From contig JABDEQ010000039.1 in assembly GCA_013286985.1 (NCBI GenBank), forward strand, positions 1 to 23,155: DNA of 23,155 nt. The letters run 5' to 3'. This document shows, piece by piece, positions 7,652 to 15,320 of this stretch (within the stretch, counting starts at the first letter, position 1; each line of letters starts with the position of its first letter). Origin of the DNA: Bacteroidota bacterium (lineage in GTDB: Bacteria; Bacteroidota; Bacteroidia; Sphingobacteriales; Sphingobacteriaceae). The position numbers and the translations under genes were made by a program. The notes beneath the pieces are model-generated. The model was not told the DNA's origin. It saw only the letters and a program-made list of their open reading frames with translations, and made no database searches.

Positions 7652-8677
7652 ATGAGAGATTCGTTACTAATAAAAGCTGCATTTTCGGAAGCTACCGAAC
7701 GCCCGCCTGTATGGATGATGCGCCAGGCCGGTCGTTTTATGAAAGAATACTGGGAAATAAAAAACAAATATTCTTTCCTGGAAATGTGCAAAACCCCCGA
7801 ACTGGCTGCCGATGTAACCATGCTGCCGGTTGATCTTTTGGGAATAGATGGTGCCATTTTATTTTCAGATATACTGGTAACCGCCGAAGCTATGGGTGGC
7901 GATTTGAGTTTTACCCAGAATATTGGGCCCAAGTTTGCCAACCCTGTACGCACCAAAGCAGATATTGATAACCTGCAAACAGATGTATCGCACAAATTGC
8001 AATATGTGGCCGATGCTATTAAAGTTATTCAGCAACGTTTAAAAGGCAGTATCCCGCTAATTGGCTTTGCGGGCGCGCCATTCACAGTAATGAGTTATTT
8101 GGTTGAAGGCGGATCGTCAAAAGATTTTAAGCTGACCAAGCTGATGCTGCACAATGAGCCGGAGATGGCCCATCAACTGTTATCAAAAATAGCTACTGTA
8201 ACAGCCGATTACCTGAACATGCAAATTGCTGCGGGCGTAAATGCCGTGCAAATATTTGATAGCTGGGCGCAGGCCCTGGCATGGGATGATTATAAAGAGT
8301 TTTCGCACCGCTACATTGCCGAAATTATCAGTAAGCTGAACCGTAAAGATATTCCGGTAATTTCTTTCTGCAAGGGAAGCTCAGTTTTTGCGCCGCTAAT
8401 GGCCGAAGCGAAACCGGATGTTATTTCTGTCGACTGGAACGTGGACTTGCTGGATATTAAAAAACGCTTACCGGCAGGTATAGCTGTGCAGGGCAACCTT
8501 GATCCGCATATTTTGTATGCCGATAAAAAAGTAATTAAAGAACGTATTTACCGCCTGTTTGACCGCATGAAAGGCGAAAACGGATTCATATTTAACCTGG
8601 GCCACGGCATTATGCCTGATATCCCTTTTGACAATGTGAAATATGCGGTAGAGATTATAAAAGAATACAGAAATTAG
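7652..8677 (+). CDS. hemE: Uroporphyrinogen decarboxylase
   Basis: HemE removes four carboxyl groups from uroporphyrinogen III to give coproporphyrinogen III, in the cytosol and without a cofactor. The 341-residue length is typical. The N-terminal signature RPPVWMMRQAGR (17-28) supplies the substrate-binding arginines Arg24 and Arg28. The conserved aspartate is Asp73 in ILFSDILVT. The second family signature is GFAGAPFTVMSYLVEGG, and the C-terminal NLGHGIMPD loop is present. It follows the membrane TPR gene by 34 bases, which hold a hairpin, so it probably shares its transcript. Confidence 0.97.
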   Translation: MRDSLLIKAAFSEATERPPVWMMRQAGRFMKEYWEIKNKYSFLEMCKTPELAADVTMLPVDLLGIDGAILFSDILVTAEAMGGDLSFTQNIGPKFANPVRTKADIDNLQTDVSHKLQYVADAIKVIQQRLKGSIPLIGFAGAPFTVMSYLVEGGSSKDFKLTKLMLHNEPEMAHQLLSKIATVTADYLNMQIAAGVNAVQIFDSWAQALAWDDYKEFSHRYIAEIISKLNRKDIPVISFCKGSSVFAPLMAEAKPDVISVDWNVDLLDIKKRLPAGIAVQGNLDPHILYADKKVIKERIYRLFDRMKGENGFIFNLGHGIMPDIPFDNVKYAVEIIKEYRN

Positions 8678-8683
8678 ATTAAT

Positions 8684-8793
8684 ACGAATTTCACAAATGA
8701 ATACTAATTTTCACTGATCTGTTTTAATAGTGTTTGGTGAAAATTAGTATATAAATAAGTGCTTAATTCGACAATAATTAGAGAAAATTCGTG
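8684..8793. repeat. Dispersed AT-rich repeat, copy 2, with perfect 14-bp hairpin; ends in the hemJ start codon
   Basis: Blocks shared with 6270-6366 occur in the same order: acgaatt, ttttcactgatctgttttaata, and ataattagagaaaattcgtg at the end. Inside are perfect 14-base inverted arms atactaattttcac (8701-8714) and gtgaaaattagtat (8737-8750) around a 22-base loop. The last three bases of the repeat-like block are the GTG used as start of the downstream gene. The unit fills the whole hemE-hemJ spacer. Confidence 0.65.
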
Positions 8794-9324
8794 TATCAGT
8801 ACATTCTTGCCATACATATCATTTTTGTAGTCTGCTGGATGGCGGGGTTGTTTTATGCTGTGCGCCTGTTTATTTACCATACCGAGGCACAGCAAAAACC
8901 CGAGCCCGACCGCACCATCCTCTCCAACCAGTTTGAGATTATGGAACGCAAGCTGTGGTACATTATCGCCGTACCCTCCATGATATTGGTACTGGCTGCG
9001 GGTATAACCATGCTTTGCCTGGAACCTGCCTGGCTTGATCAGCCGTGGATGCACATTAAATTATTTTTTGTAGGCTGCTTGCTGGTTTATCATTTTATCT
9101 GCCAAAATAAAATGAAACAAATGGCCAGCGGTATTTACAAATGGACATCTACCCAGTTACGCATCTGGAATGAAGTAGCAACCGTTTTGCTTTTCGCTAT
9201 CGTATTTCTGGTAGTGTTAAAAAATGCAGTGAACTGGATTTACGGCCTTGTAGGACTGATCCTTTTATCTATTATCCTGATGATGGCGGTGAAGATTTAT
9301 AAAAGAATGAGGATGAAGGAATAA
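8791..9324 (+). CDS. hemJ: HemJ-like protoporphyrinogen IX oxidase, membrane protein
   Basis: HemJ oxidises protoporphyrinogen IX to protoporphyrin IX in the cytoplasmic membrane. Family hallmarks are an N-terminal helix with His9 and VCWMAGLFYAVRLFIYH (14-30), MERKLWYI, the WMHIKL motif (86-91, with His88 and Lys90), and RIWNEVATVLLFAIVFLVVLK near the usual C-terminus. The product has 177 residues with four or five membrane helices; a last helix (about 151-170) goes beyond the common 140-150-residue core. The start is GTG at 8791. No ATG gives the conserved N-terminus, and the GTG is part of a dispersed repeat. The position right after hemE supports the role. An older label for such proteins is CopD-like or UPF0093. 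Confidence 0.85.
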   Translation: MYQYILAIHIIFVVCWMAGLFYAVRLFIYHTEAQQKPEPDRTILSNQFEIMERKLWYIIAVPSMILVLAAGITMLCLEPAWLDQPWMHIKLFFVGCLLVYHFICQNKMKQMASGIYKWTSTQLRIWNEVATVLLFAIVFLVVLKNAVNWIYGLVGLILLSIILMMAVKIYKRMRMKE

Positions 9325-9329
9325 TACGA

Positions 9330-9734
9330 TTACTTAAAATCCACTACTTTCAAAGAAGAATGATTAGCTATTAATTGAAAGTCCCTGTCGTCATGCAGCA
9401 GTGTTATCCCTCTTCTAATAGCATAAATTGCTATTAAGCAGTCATTGGGCTTACGAACGGTTATCCCTTTTTTTCTTAGCCCCCTATAAAGCTCAGCGGC
9501 TTCAATGGCAACAGCATAAGGGTTCTCAATTAGTCGTGTAAGGCGATCGAAGTGTTGTTTTACGGTTCGTTCATCGGCATCTGATGCCACTCCCTGTAAA
9601 ATTTCCTGAACTATAGTCGGACATGTTGCTACAATTATACTTGTAAGATTATTATCTAAAAACTTACAGGCATCGGTCTCAATATCTTTGAAATAATTTA
9701 CCCATACCGATGTATCCACTAAAATAGTATCCAT
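9330..9734 (-). CDS. vapC: VapC-type PIN-domain toxin (ribonuclease)
   Basis: VapC toxins are PIN-fold, metal-dependent RNases that usually cleave tRNA or rRNA sites. This 134-residue protein has the acidic residues in the expected order: Asp7 (LVDTSVWVNYF), Glu44 (VQEILQG), Asp98 (KPNDCLIAIYA) and Asp116/Asp118 (LLHDDRDF). Its ATG overlaps the antitoxin stop codon by one base, so the two are translationally coupled. It is convergent with hemJ, with only five bases between their ends, so the two transcripts must overlap or share a termination region. The RNA target cannot be predicted from sequence. Confidence 0.92.
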   Translation of the reverse strand: MDTILVDTSVWVNYFKDIETDACKFLDNNLTSIIVATCPTIVQEILQGVASDADERTVKQHFDRLTRLIENPYAVAIEAAELYRGLRKKGITVRKPNDCLIAIYAIRRGITLLHDDRDFQLIANHSSLKVVDFK

Positions 9735-9913
9735 TATTGGAAAGCAATTTCATCTAATTTTATCTTCCCTTTTAAAGAAGATAGTTTTTTTTGATTTTCG
9801 ATAGTGACAAATAGCCTTAAAGCTTCCTCAACAATTGCTTTTTTAGTTTTCACTTTGCTTAATTTCTGCGCTGCAGCCATTAAATCATCATCTATTTCAA
9901 TATTGGTTCTCAT
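9734..9913 (-). CDS. vapB: VapB-type antitoxin
   Basis: This small protein (59 residues from the ATG at 9913) neutralises the PIN toxin and represses its own operon. MRTNIEIDDDLMAAAQ is the standard beta strand and first helix of a ribbon-helix-helix DNA-binding domain. KKAIVEEALRLFVTIENQ is the second helix region, and the short tail (KGKIKLDEIAF) is the likely toxin-wrapping segment. An ATG two codons upstream (9919) is also possible, but the family normally begins MRTN. Two palindromes lie just upstream. Confidence 0.88.
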   Translation of the reverse strand: MRTNIEIDDDLMAAAQKLSKVKTKKAIVEEALRLFVTIENQKKLSSLKGKIKLDEIAFQ

Positions 9914-9932
9914 ACACATAAATTTTAATAAA

Positions 9933-9951
9933 TATACACATTATTTGTATA
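9933..9951. promoter_or_regulatory. Operator-like palindrome upstream of vapB (proximal)
   Basis: TATACA (9933-9938) and TGTATA (9946-9951) form a perfect inverted repeat with a 7-base spacer, 20 bases upstream of the vapB ATG. Ribbon-helix-helix antitoxins bind such short palindromes near their own promoter. The TACA/TGTA core recurs in the next palindrome, which supports a binding-site pair. The assignment is inferred. Confidence 0.45.
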
Positions 9952-9956
9952 GCTGC

Positions 9957-9972
9957 TTACAAACAAGTGTAA
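9957..9972. promoter_or_regulatory. Operator-like palindrome upstream of vapB (distal)
   Basis: TTACA (9957-9961) and TGTAA (9968-9972) form an inverted repeat with a 6-base spacer. It shares the TACA...TGTA core with the palindrome centred 22-23 bases away. That is about two helical turns, as expected for two bound antitoxin dimers on one face of the DNA. It lies just beyond the 3' end of the amidohydrolase gene. The regulatory role is inferred. Confidence 0.4.
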
Positions 9973-9993
9973 AGATTTATAAAAACAGCTCAT

Positions 9994-11277
9994 TTATTCG
10001 CTATAAATAAGCCCATCCTTCATTACAAACCTCACCTGTTTTACCGCCTTAATATCTTCCGCGGGATTACCAGTTACCGCAACCAAATCGGCCAGATAGC
10101 CTGGTTTAATATTACCCAAGTCTTTTAATCCAAACACCACTGCATTTGTTGATGTTGCTGAACGGAGCACGTCAATCGGTTTCATGCCATATTCTACCAT
10201 CAACAGCATTTCGCGGGCATTATCGCCATGTGGAAAAACGCCTACATCGCCACCCATGCAGATAGTCACCCCGGCTCTTATCGCCTCGGTAAAAATATAG
10301 TGTTTATGCTTTACTGCGGCTGGGTCGGCATCTATACCCTTTTTCCACCCGTGATAGGTTGATATAGCCTCGGTGGCTGCGAGCGTGGGGCACAGCGCAA
10401 TGCCTTTATCTTTCATCAGCTTAAATAATTCAGGCGTACCTCCGTCTCCGTGTTCAATGGTGGTTACGCCGGCAGCTATGGCGCGCCGCATGCCTTCTTC
10501 CGTGCCCGAATGAACTACCACCATACGGCCGCTGCTTTTGGCAACCTGCACGGCTACTTTCAATTCATCTTCTGTAAAAGTTGGCGCGGCGGTATTATTT
10601 AATCCCCATCTATAATCTACATAAATTTTTACCAAATCGGCGCCATGCCCAATTTGCGAACGTACAGCATGCGTTATGCCATCAATGCCATCAGCTTCTT
10701 CGCCGCCTTTAATTACATCTGCCTCGCTTACTAAAACTTTTGGTCCGTAGCTACCCGTTGCCACAATGGCGCGTGTGGCGCATAACATTCGCGGTCCAGG
10801 AATAACGCCTTTTTCAATGGCAGTTTTTAAGCCAACATCATCATAACCTGCGCCTTCGGTACCCAGGTCGCGCACGGTGGTAAAACCTGCCAGCAAGGTC
10901 GCTTTTGCATGGGTAACTGCCCTGGCGGTGCGTTCGGCCCGGCTTTCGGTTAGCACCTGATCGTCCCAGCTTACTTCATTGTAGGGGTGCAAAAACAAAT
11001 GCGAATGGCCCTCAATCATGCCGGGCATTAACGTAGCGTCTTTTAATTCTATTATTTTGGCAGTTGATGGCACAGTGATGGAAGCAGCATCGCCGGCGGC
11101 TTCAATATGGTTATCCTTTACCAATACCCACCAGCCGGTGTGCATTTGCTGGCCATCGAAAACGCGGTCGGGTTTTAAAAGGATATACGTACTATCTGTT
11201 TTTTGCTGCGCGATAACCTGACCGGCGCATATCAAAAGAACTGCAATTATGATAAGCTTGATTGATTTCATCAGCAT
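9994..11277 (-). CDS. Secreted metal-dependent amidohydrolase (imidazolonepropionase-like)
   Basis: A signal peptide (about 1-24: a short positive start, IIIAVLLICAG, then VIAQQ) targets it to the periplasm or outer-membrane space. The mature protein has the amidohydrolase layout: a composite beta-sandwich start, HSH at 91-93, the bridging Lys217 (DLVKIYVDY), His256 (VVVHS), His276 (IEHGDG) and Asp344 (GGDVG). That is a full set for a two-metal TIM-barrel hydrolase. Relatives act on amide, dipeptide or cyclic ureide bonds; the substrate here is unknown. The 427-residue length is normal. The start may be ATG 11277 or ATG 11271. It is divergent from the sigma-factor gene, with about 100 bases between. 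Confidence 0.92.
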   Translation of the reverse strand: MLMKSIKLIIIAVLLICAGQVIAQQKTDSTYILLKPDRVFDGQQMHTGWWVLVKDNHIEAAGDAASITVPSTAKIIELKDATLMPGMIEGHSHLFLHPYNEVSWDDQVLTESRAERTARAVTHAKATLLAGFTTVRDLGTEGAGYDDVGLKTAIEKGVIPGPRMLCATRAIVATGSYGPKVLVSEADVIKGGEEADGIDGITHAVRSQIGHGADLVKIYVDYRWGLNNTAAPTFTEDELKVAVQVAKSSGRMVVVHSGTEEGMRRAIAAGVTTIEHGDGGTPELFKLMKDKGIALCPTLAATEAISTYHGWKKGIDADPAAVKHKHYIFTEAIRAGVTICMGGDVGVFPHGDNAREMLLMVEYGMKPIDVLRSATSTNAVVFGLKDLGNIKPGYLADLVAVTGNPAEDIKAVKQVRFVMKDGLIYSE

Positions 11278-11381
11278 AAAGATAATATTTACAACCTAAC
11301 AGTTTAAATATCCCCTTCACGTTGACTAATTTTTTTTAATGCGATGCAACCATTTAACTAAAGTTTACATCTTACTTTTAA

Positions 11382-11954
11382 ATGATGTTTTTGGAACACA
11401 AGTACACAACCGACGAACTGATAAAAAGATGCAAAGCCGGCGAACGCAAAGCCCAGGAATTGCTGTATAAACAGTTTGCCTCAAAAATGCTGGGCGTATG
11501 CTGCAGATACGCTACAGACAGGATGGAGGCCGAGGATATGTTGCAGAACGGTTTCATAAAGGTTTTTCAGAAAATAGACGACTACCGCGGCGATGGATCA
11601 TTTGAGGGATGGATACGGCGCATTATGGTACACTGCTCTATTGAATATTACCGCAAACACCATAAAATGATGCAGGTAGTTGAGCTGGACGATTCGCACA
11701 ACCAGGCATCAGCCAACCCGCTGGCCACGGCGAAGCTGGCCGCTCAGGATTTGCTGCTTTTGATACAGCAATTATCACCAGGATACCGGATTGTGTTTAA
11801 CCTGTATGCCATTGAAGGTTATTCGCACAAAGAAATAGCTGCAATAACGGGAATTACCGAAGGTGCATCAAAATCACAACTATCAAGGGCAAGGGCAGTA
11901 CTAAAGGAACAGATAACAAAAATGGAGGGAAAACAATATGGATACGCAGGATAA
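11382..11954 (+). CDS. ECF-type RNA polymerase sigma-70 factor
   Basis: This 190-residue extracytoplasmic-function sigma factor directs RNA polymerase to a small set of promoters. Region 2 (about 25-95) includes EAEDMLQNGFIKVFQKIDDY and GSFEGWIRRIMVHCSIEYYR. Region 4 (about 125-180) has LSPGYRIVFNLYAIEGYSHKEI followed by the helix-turn-helix ITGITEGASKSQLSRARAVL. The downstream gene overlaps it by 17 bases in another frame and encodes a single-TM protein, the usual partner arrangement of sigma and anti-sigma. Tandem ATGs at 11382 and 11385 are both usable. Activity is probably controlled by the downstream membrane protein. Confidence 0.93.
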   Translation: MMFLEHKYTTDELIKRCKAGERKAQELLYKQFASKMLGVCCRYATDRMEAEDMLQNGFIKVFQKIDDYRGDGSFEGWIRRIMVHCSIEYYRKHHKMMQVVELDDSHNQASANPLATAKLAAQDLLLLIQQLSPGYRIVFNLYAIEGYSHKEIAAITGITEGASKSQLSRARAVLKEQITKMEGKQYGYAG

Positions 11955-12693
11955 AGACATGGATGAATTATTTAGCTCGAAGCTGAAGGATTTTGAAATA
12001 CCGCCATCGGCCGGGGTTTGGGATAATATAGCAACTGAACTTGAAGCCGGAAAACGCAGAAACAGGCTTGTCCCTATATTGAGTATTGCCGCCAGTGTTA
12101 TTGTTTTGGTTGGTGCAGGTGTTTTGTTTATTACTCAAAAACAATATCCTGCTAAAAATAACCAAACAACGGCTAAAATTACCGGACCTGTTTTAAAGGC
12201 TGACACAGCCCCAAAAGTAATAGTTGTAAGGCCTGCCGTTTATGCAACAGTGGTTAAGAACAGTGCTAATCATCAGGCCAAAATAATAAGGGCAGTTGGT
12301 ATAGTTAAGCATTTAGCAAATGATACTTTAAAGCCCGCAAATACTGCTGAACAACCGGTTTTGGCCGATGTAAATCAAAAGCCGCAGGAAGTTATTAAGC
12401 CTGTAGTGCCCGATGAGGACATAACATTACAACCCATGGAAATGCCCGTTTTGGATGCAAAACATACACTGGCCAATGTGCAATTACCGGGTGCAGATAA
12501 ACAGAACGTTAAACCTGTTAAAAAAAGGCATCGCCTGAATACATTTGGAGATATGGTAAATGCCGTGGTAGCTAAAATTGACAAGCGGCAGGATAAGTTT
12601 ATACAATTTTCGAATACCGATGGCGATGAAGCCACTATAACCAGTGTGAACCTGGGTTTAGTTAAAATAAAGAAGGAAGAAAAGGTTGATTGA
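11938..12693 (+). CDS. Single-TM anti-sigma-like protein
   Basis: The 251 residues start with a short acidic cytosolic part (MDELFSSKLKDFEIPPSAGVWDNI, read across about 8-31) of the type found at the N-terminus of Bacteroidota sigma-associated membrane proteins. One TM helix follows (about 44-65), then a long periplasmic part rich in Lys, Val, Pro and Thr without recognisable folds. The start overlaps the sigma gene by 17 bases, implying coupled translation. I infer that it sequesters the sigma factor and receives an envelope signal, but it lacks a zinc HxxxCxxC anti-sigma motif. Function is therefore tentative. Confidence 0.7.
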   Translation: MDTQDKDMDELFSSKLKDFEIPPSAGVWDNIATELEAGKRRNRLVPILSIAASVIVLVGAGVLFITQKQYPAKNNQTTAKITGPVLKADTAPKVIVVRPAVYATVVKNSANHQAKIIRAVGIVKHLANDTLKPANTAEQPVLADVNQKPQEVIKPVVPDEDITLQPMEMPVLDAKHTLANVQLPGADKQNVKPVKKRHRLNTFGDMVNAVVAKIDKRQDKFIQFSNTDGDEATITSVNLGLVKIKKEEKVD

Positions 12694-12752
12694 GTTGAAT
12701 TAGTGAGTGGTTAACCGGGTTAAATTTTATTAATAAAAAAACGTACAACAAT

Positions 12753-13577
12753 ATGAAACGAATAATACTAATACTCATCATTGCATTTGCCGCCAATACG
12801 CTGTTTGCAAAAGGCAGCGATGCCGATACTGCAAAAAGAGATACCGTGGCCATAAAAAAAGGAGCGACCATTAAATTTGGCTATGGCGATGATGCTGCTC
12901 ATATAAATATCAATAAAAATGCTGACAGTACAGAGCACCATCATTCAGCCTATCCACGTTTTTCTTTTGGGATAACCCTGGCGCGGCTTGATTTGGGTTT
13001 GGCTACTTTGGTTGATAATGGCAGCTTTACGCTAAGGCCGCAAAATCAATTTTTAAGGTATCGCTCATGGAAAACAAGTAATCCGGGTTTTGATTTGTTT
13101 CAGTTTAGCGCACGATTCAGCGATTCATTTAAGCTATACTTAGCAGCAGGGTTTGACTGGACAAATATCCGCCTGCGCGAAAATGTGACCATTTTACCCA
13201 ACCAGTCATCATTGAGTTATGTGCAAAATGATTTGGATTTGAGTAAAAACAGGTTTTCATCAACCTACCTGCGTTTACCATTATCTTTTGAATTCAGAAC
13301 GAAAGAAGATGCCAACGGTACCCGGTTTCATTTTGTGATAGGCCCCGAGGGAGGGTTTCTGCTTACTGCTAGTGTTAAACAAATAAGTACCGAAAATGGC
13401 AAGCAAAAGATAAACGATACCTATAACTTTACCACATTCAGATACGGGGGTGTTGCACGTGTTGGTTATGGTGCCTGGGGCATATTTGCCAAGTATTACT
13501 TTAACAATATGTTTGAGAACAGCCCCGACCAAAATGGTCTTCATGACTTTGCATTTGGTATAATGCTGGGCTTTTGA
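12753..13577 (+). CDS. Secreted outer-membrane beta-barrel-like protein
   Basis: A clear signal peptide (about 1-19, ending LFAKG) precedes a 255-residue mature protein with alternating amphipathic strands: FSFGITLARLDLGLATL, LYLAAGFDWTNIRL, LRLPLSFEFRT, RFHFVIGPEGGFLLT, and VARVGYGAWGIFAKYYF with a terminal FAFGIMLGF. The strand pattern and terminal aromatic residue fit the PorT-like / OMP_b-brl fold of Bacteroidota outer membranes. It lies 59 bases after the anti-sigma-like gene in the same direction, so it may be a target or signal source of the sigma system. The specific function is unknown. Confidence 0.75.
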   Translation: MKRIILILIIAFAANTLFAKGSDADTAKRDTVAIKKGATIKFGYGDDAAHININKNADSTEHHHSAYPRFSFGITLARLDLGLATLVDNGSFTLRPQNQFLRYRSWKTSNPGFDLFQFSARFSDSFKLYLAAGFDWTNIRLRENVTILPNQSSLSYVQNDLDLSKNRFSSTYLRLPLSFEFRTKEDANGTRFHFVIGPEGGFLLTASVKQISTENGKQKINDTYNFTTFRYGGVARVGYGAWGIFAKYYFNNMFENSPDQNGLHDFAFGIMLGF

Positions 13578-13623
13578 GGACAGCGTTCGGAAGATAGATT
13601 TTCTTACAATTATGAAATGAGGG

Positions 13624-13736
13624 GTGTCATGCTGAGGCACTCGAAGCATGTGCGTAAAGGCCATACGCCAATGCATAAACGTTAATGCATAAGCGTAGAG
13701 GCCCACCCGCGTGCTTCGAGTGTCTACCCATGACAT
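13624..13736. repeat. Long imperfect palindrome (REP-like), left half of mosaic
   Basis: Arms gtgtcatgctgaggcactcg... and ...cgagtgtctacccatgacat are near-inverse over about 50 bases each. They include cactcgaagcatg (13638-13650) against cgtgcttcgagtg (13710-13722). The centre pairs ggccatacgccaatgcat with atgcataagcgtagaggcc around a short loop. As RNA or single-stranded DNA it would form one long imperfect hairpin. Confidence 0.65.
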
Positions 13737-13775
13737 GTTTGAATAATTAAATCGATAGAAAGATTCCATAGGAGT

Positions 13776-13899
13776 CAAATATTGGTAGAAAAAAAACAAA
13801 TAACCATATCGTGCCATCGGTACGAAACCTGTACATTGGCATGTAGCGTACCTACGGCACGCCAAAACATTTTGCAACAATATTTTCTACCGATATTTT
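13776..13899. repeat. Second palindromic block of mosaic
   Basis: Outer arms caaatattggtagaaaa (13776-13792) and ttttctaccgatatttt (13883-13899) are inverted with two mismatches. Inner arms gtgccatcggtacg (13811-13824) and cgtacctacggcac (13847-13860) are inverted with two mismatches. The tacctacggcac word belongs to a repeat type often seen between genes in Sphingobacteriaceae (recalled, not searched). Confidence 0.6.
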
Positions 13900-14027
13900 G
13901 CACCTACGGCGCATTTTTGTCATTTCACCTTTAGATTCCAGCCGGATTTTAATATTCAGCATGACACCCTTTTTTAATCTTCCGACCACCTGTAGTGACA
14001 ACACCGACAAAGGCAACATCCGCTGAT

Positions 14028-15320
14028 TTAATTTTTATTGGTCAGCGTATAATGAAGCGAATCTGTTTTTGTTAGTTGCCAATTTTCGTTTAACTGCAAT
14101 TTCCAGCCGTTGCCTTCAATTAGCTTGCCATTTTGGGTTAGGCCGCCTTCATTTGCCGGTAAGGTTATTACCTGCCAGTCTTTCATGAGCATGCCGGGTG
14201 CAGCAACCTTCACTTGTCCCCATTTGTCCCTCACTTCGGCTATCGGGTACACTGTTCCGTGTTCGCCCAAATCAAACAGGATGCTGGGGTTAAAGCCTAT
14301 ATTCATTTTTATAAGGGTAATAGTTAAAACCGGTTTTTTTGTAAAGAGATCAACATATTGATTTACCATCTCCAGCCGTTTTTTCTCTTTCACCATTTCT
14401 GAAGCTATAATAGCATCGCCATTATATTGTTTTTCCAGTGCGGCTATTGATTTACTGGTAGTATCTTTTGGTAAATTGATATGATAATATTGGGAAATAA
14501 GTACAGGGAAATCTGAGTTGGAATCAACTCTCAGTGTCCAGCCGGGAAATTTTTCGTACAACAAGTAGCCATACATCGGCCCGCTGATATAGGCGCTTGC
14601 GCGGATGAATGATTTACGTTCGCCCAGGGTATCAATTATATGGAATAAATATTGGCGAATGCTGTCTTTTTGCCGGCCGATGATTACGCCGGTGTACTCT
14701 GCCAAACCTTCATTCATTTCTAAAATTCTTTCATTGGCGAATGTGCCGGGGAAAAGTTCATGTCTCTTTTCTCTGAAAAGAAGAGCGTTGGTTAAATCTT
14801 CACTACGCTGATCAATCGGTTTGCCTAAAGCGGCTTTTAGGGCTTCCATTTCTAATAAAAAATAAATCCGGCCATACATACTGCCTAAATGGTCGGACGT
14901 AGGGCTGCGCTGATTGAACGCCAATTTATTTTGAATACGGTGAAAAGACTCGTGTACCATCAGGTTAAGGCGTTCGTCATGATTGGTAGGTAAGGGCCAC
15001 ATTATTACCGACCACCTTTTACCTTCCCAAATTAATGATGTATTGGCGATTATAAGATCCTTTGGTAAAACGCCTTTAAAAACGCCGTCATTAGGTTTTA
15101 ATATCCCGGCGCTGTCGGCCACATTTGCATAAGCCACTCTTGATCGTGGTTCTACCAATATCATTGGCCCATAAAGTGTTGCGTTCCATATATGTTGATG
15201 TTGGCTGGCAAATGCTACTTCTTTAAAGTATGATGCCGCTAACCGGCTTGTTGTATCTGTGGTTTGTGCCTGGCACGTATAACCCAAACAGCAGGTTAAT
15301 AATATAATTATCTTTTTCAT
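14028..15320 (-). CDS. Secreted HExxH metallopeptidase-like protein
   Basis: The protein has 430 residues with a signal peptide (about 1-18, IIILLTCCLGYTCQA). The cysteines near its end make a lipoprotein conceivable, but the lipobox is not clear. The core has VHESFHRIQ with His123, Glu124 and His127, the HExxH zinc motif. Downstream is EMNEGLAEYTG, in which Glu204 would be the third zinc ligand, as in gluzincin (peptidase MA-like) enzymes. A C-terminal domain (about 330-430, starting PVLTITLIKMNIGFNP) looks beta-rich and carries no catalytic motif. The substrate is unknown. It is divergent from the LytS-type kinase with 166 bases between starts. The motif reading is firm; the exact family is not. 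Confidence 0.75.
   Translation of the reverse strand: MKKIIILLTCCLGYTCQAQTTDTTSRLAASYFKEVAFASQHQHIWNATLYGPMILVEPRSRVAYANVADSAGILKPNDGVFKGVLPKDLIIANTSLIWEGKRWSVIMWPLPTNHDERLNLMVHESFHRIQNKLAFNQRSPTSDHLGSMYGRIYFLLEMEALKAALGKPIDQRSEDLTNALLFREKRHELFPGTFANERILEMNEGLAEYTGVIIGRQKDSIRQYLFHIIDTLGERKSFIRASAYISGPMYGYLLYEKFPGWTLRVDSNSDFPVLISQYYHINLPKDTTSKSIAALEKQYNGDAIIASEMVKEKKRLEMVNQYVDLFTKKPVLTITLIKMNIGFNPSILFDLGEHGTVYPIAEVRDKWGQVKVAAPGMLMKDWQVITLPANEGGLTQNGKLIEGNGWKLQLNENWQLTKTDSLHYTLTNKN

Larger units (their letters stand above)
13587..13985. repeat. Nested inverted-repeat mosaic (gene-free stretch 13578-14027)
   Basis: Outer arms run ttcggaagat...gggtgtcatgctga (13588-13635) and tcagcatgacaccc...atcttccga (13956-13984), giving a roughly 400-base unit with inverted ends. 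Inside are two further palindromic blocks (13624-13736 and 13776-13899). No transposase or convincing reading frame is present. The whole 450-base stretch between the barrel gene and the metallopeptidase gene is accounted for by these repeats. Confidence 0.65.

Noticed and set aside
13281..13880. 199-codon minus-strand frame
   Set aside because: It is antisense to the barrel gene and runs through inverted repeats, with no family-like composition.
13587..13985. CRISPR array
   Set aside because: The repeats are inverted and of several kinds, with no regularly spaced direct repeats or unique spacers.
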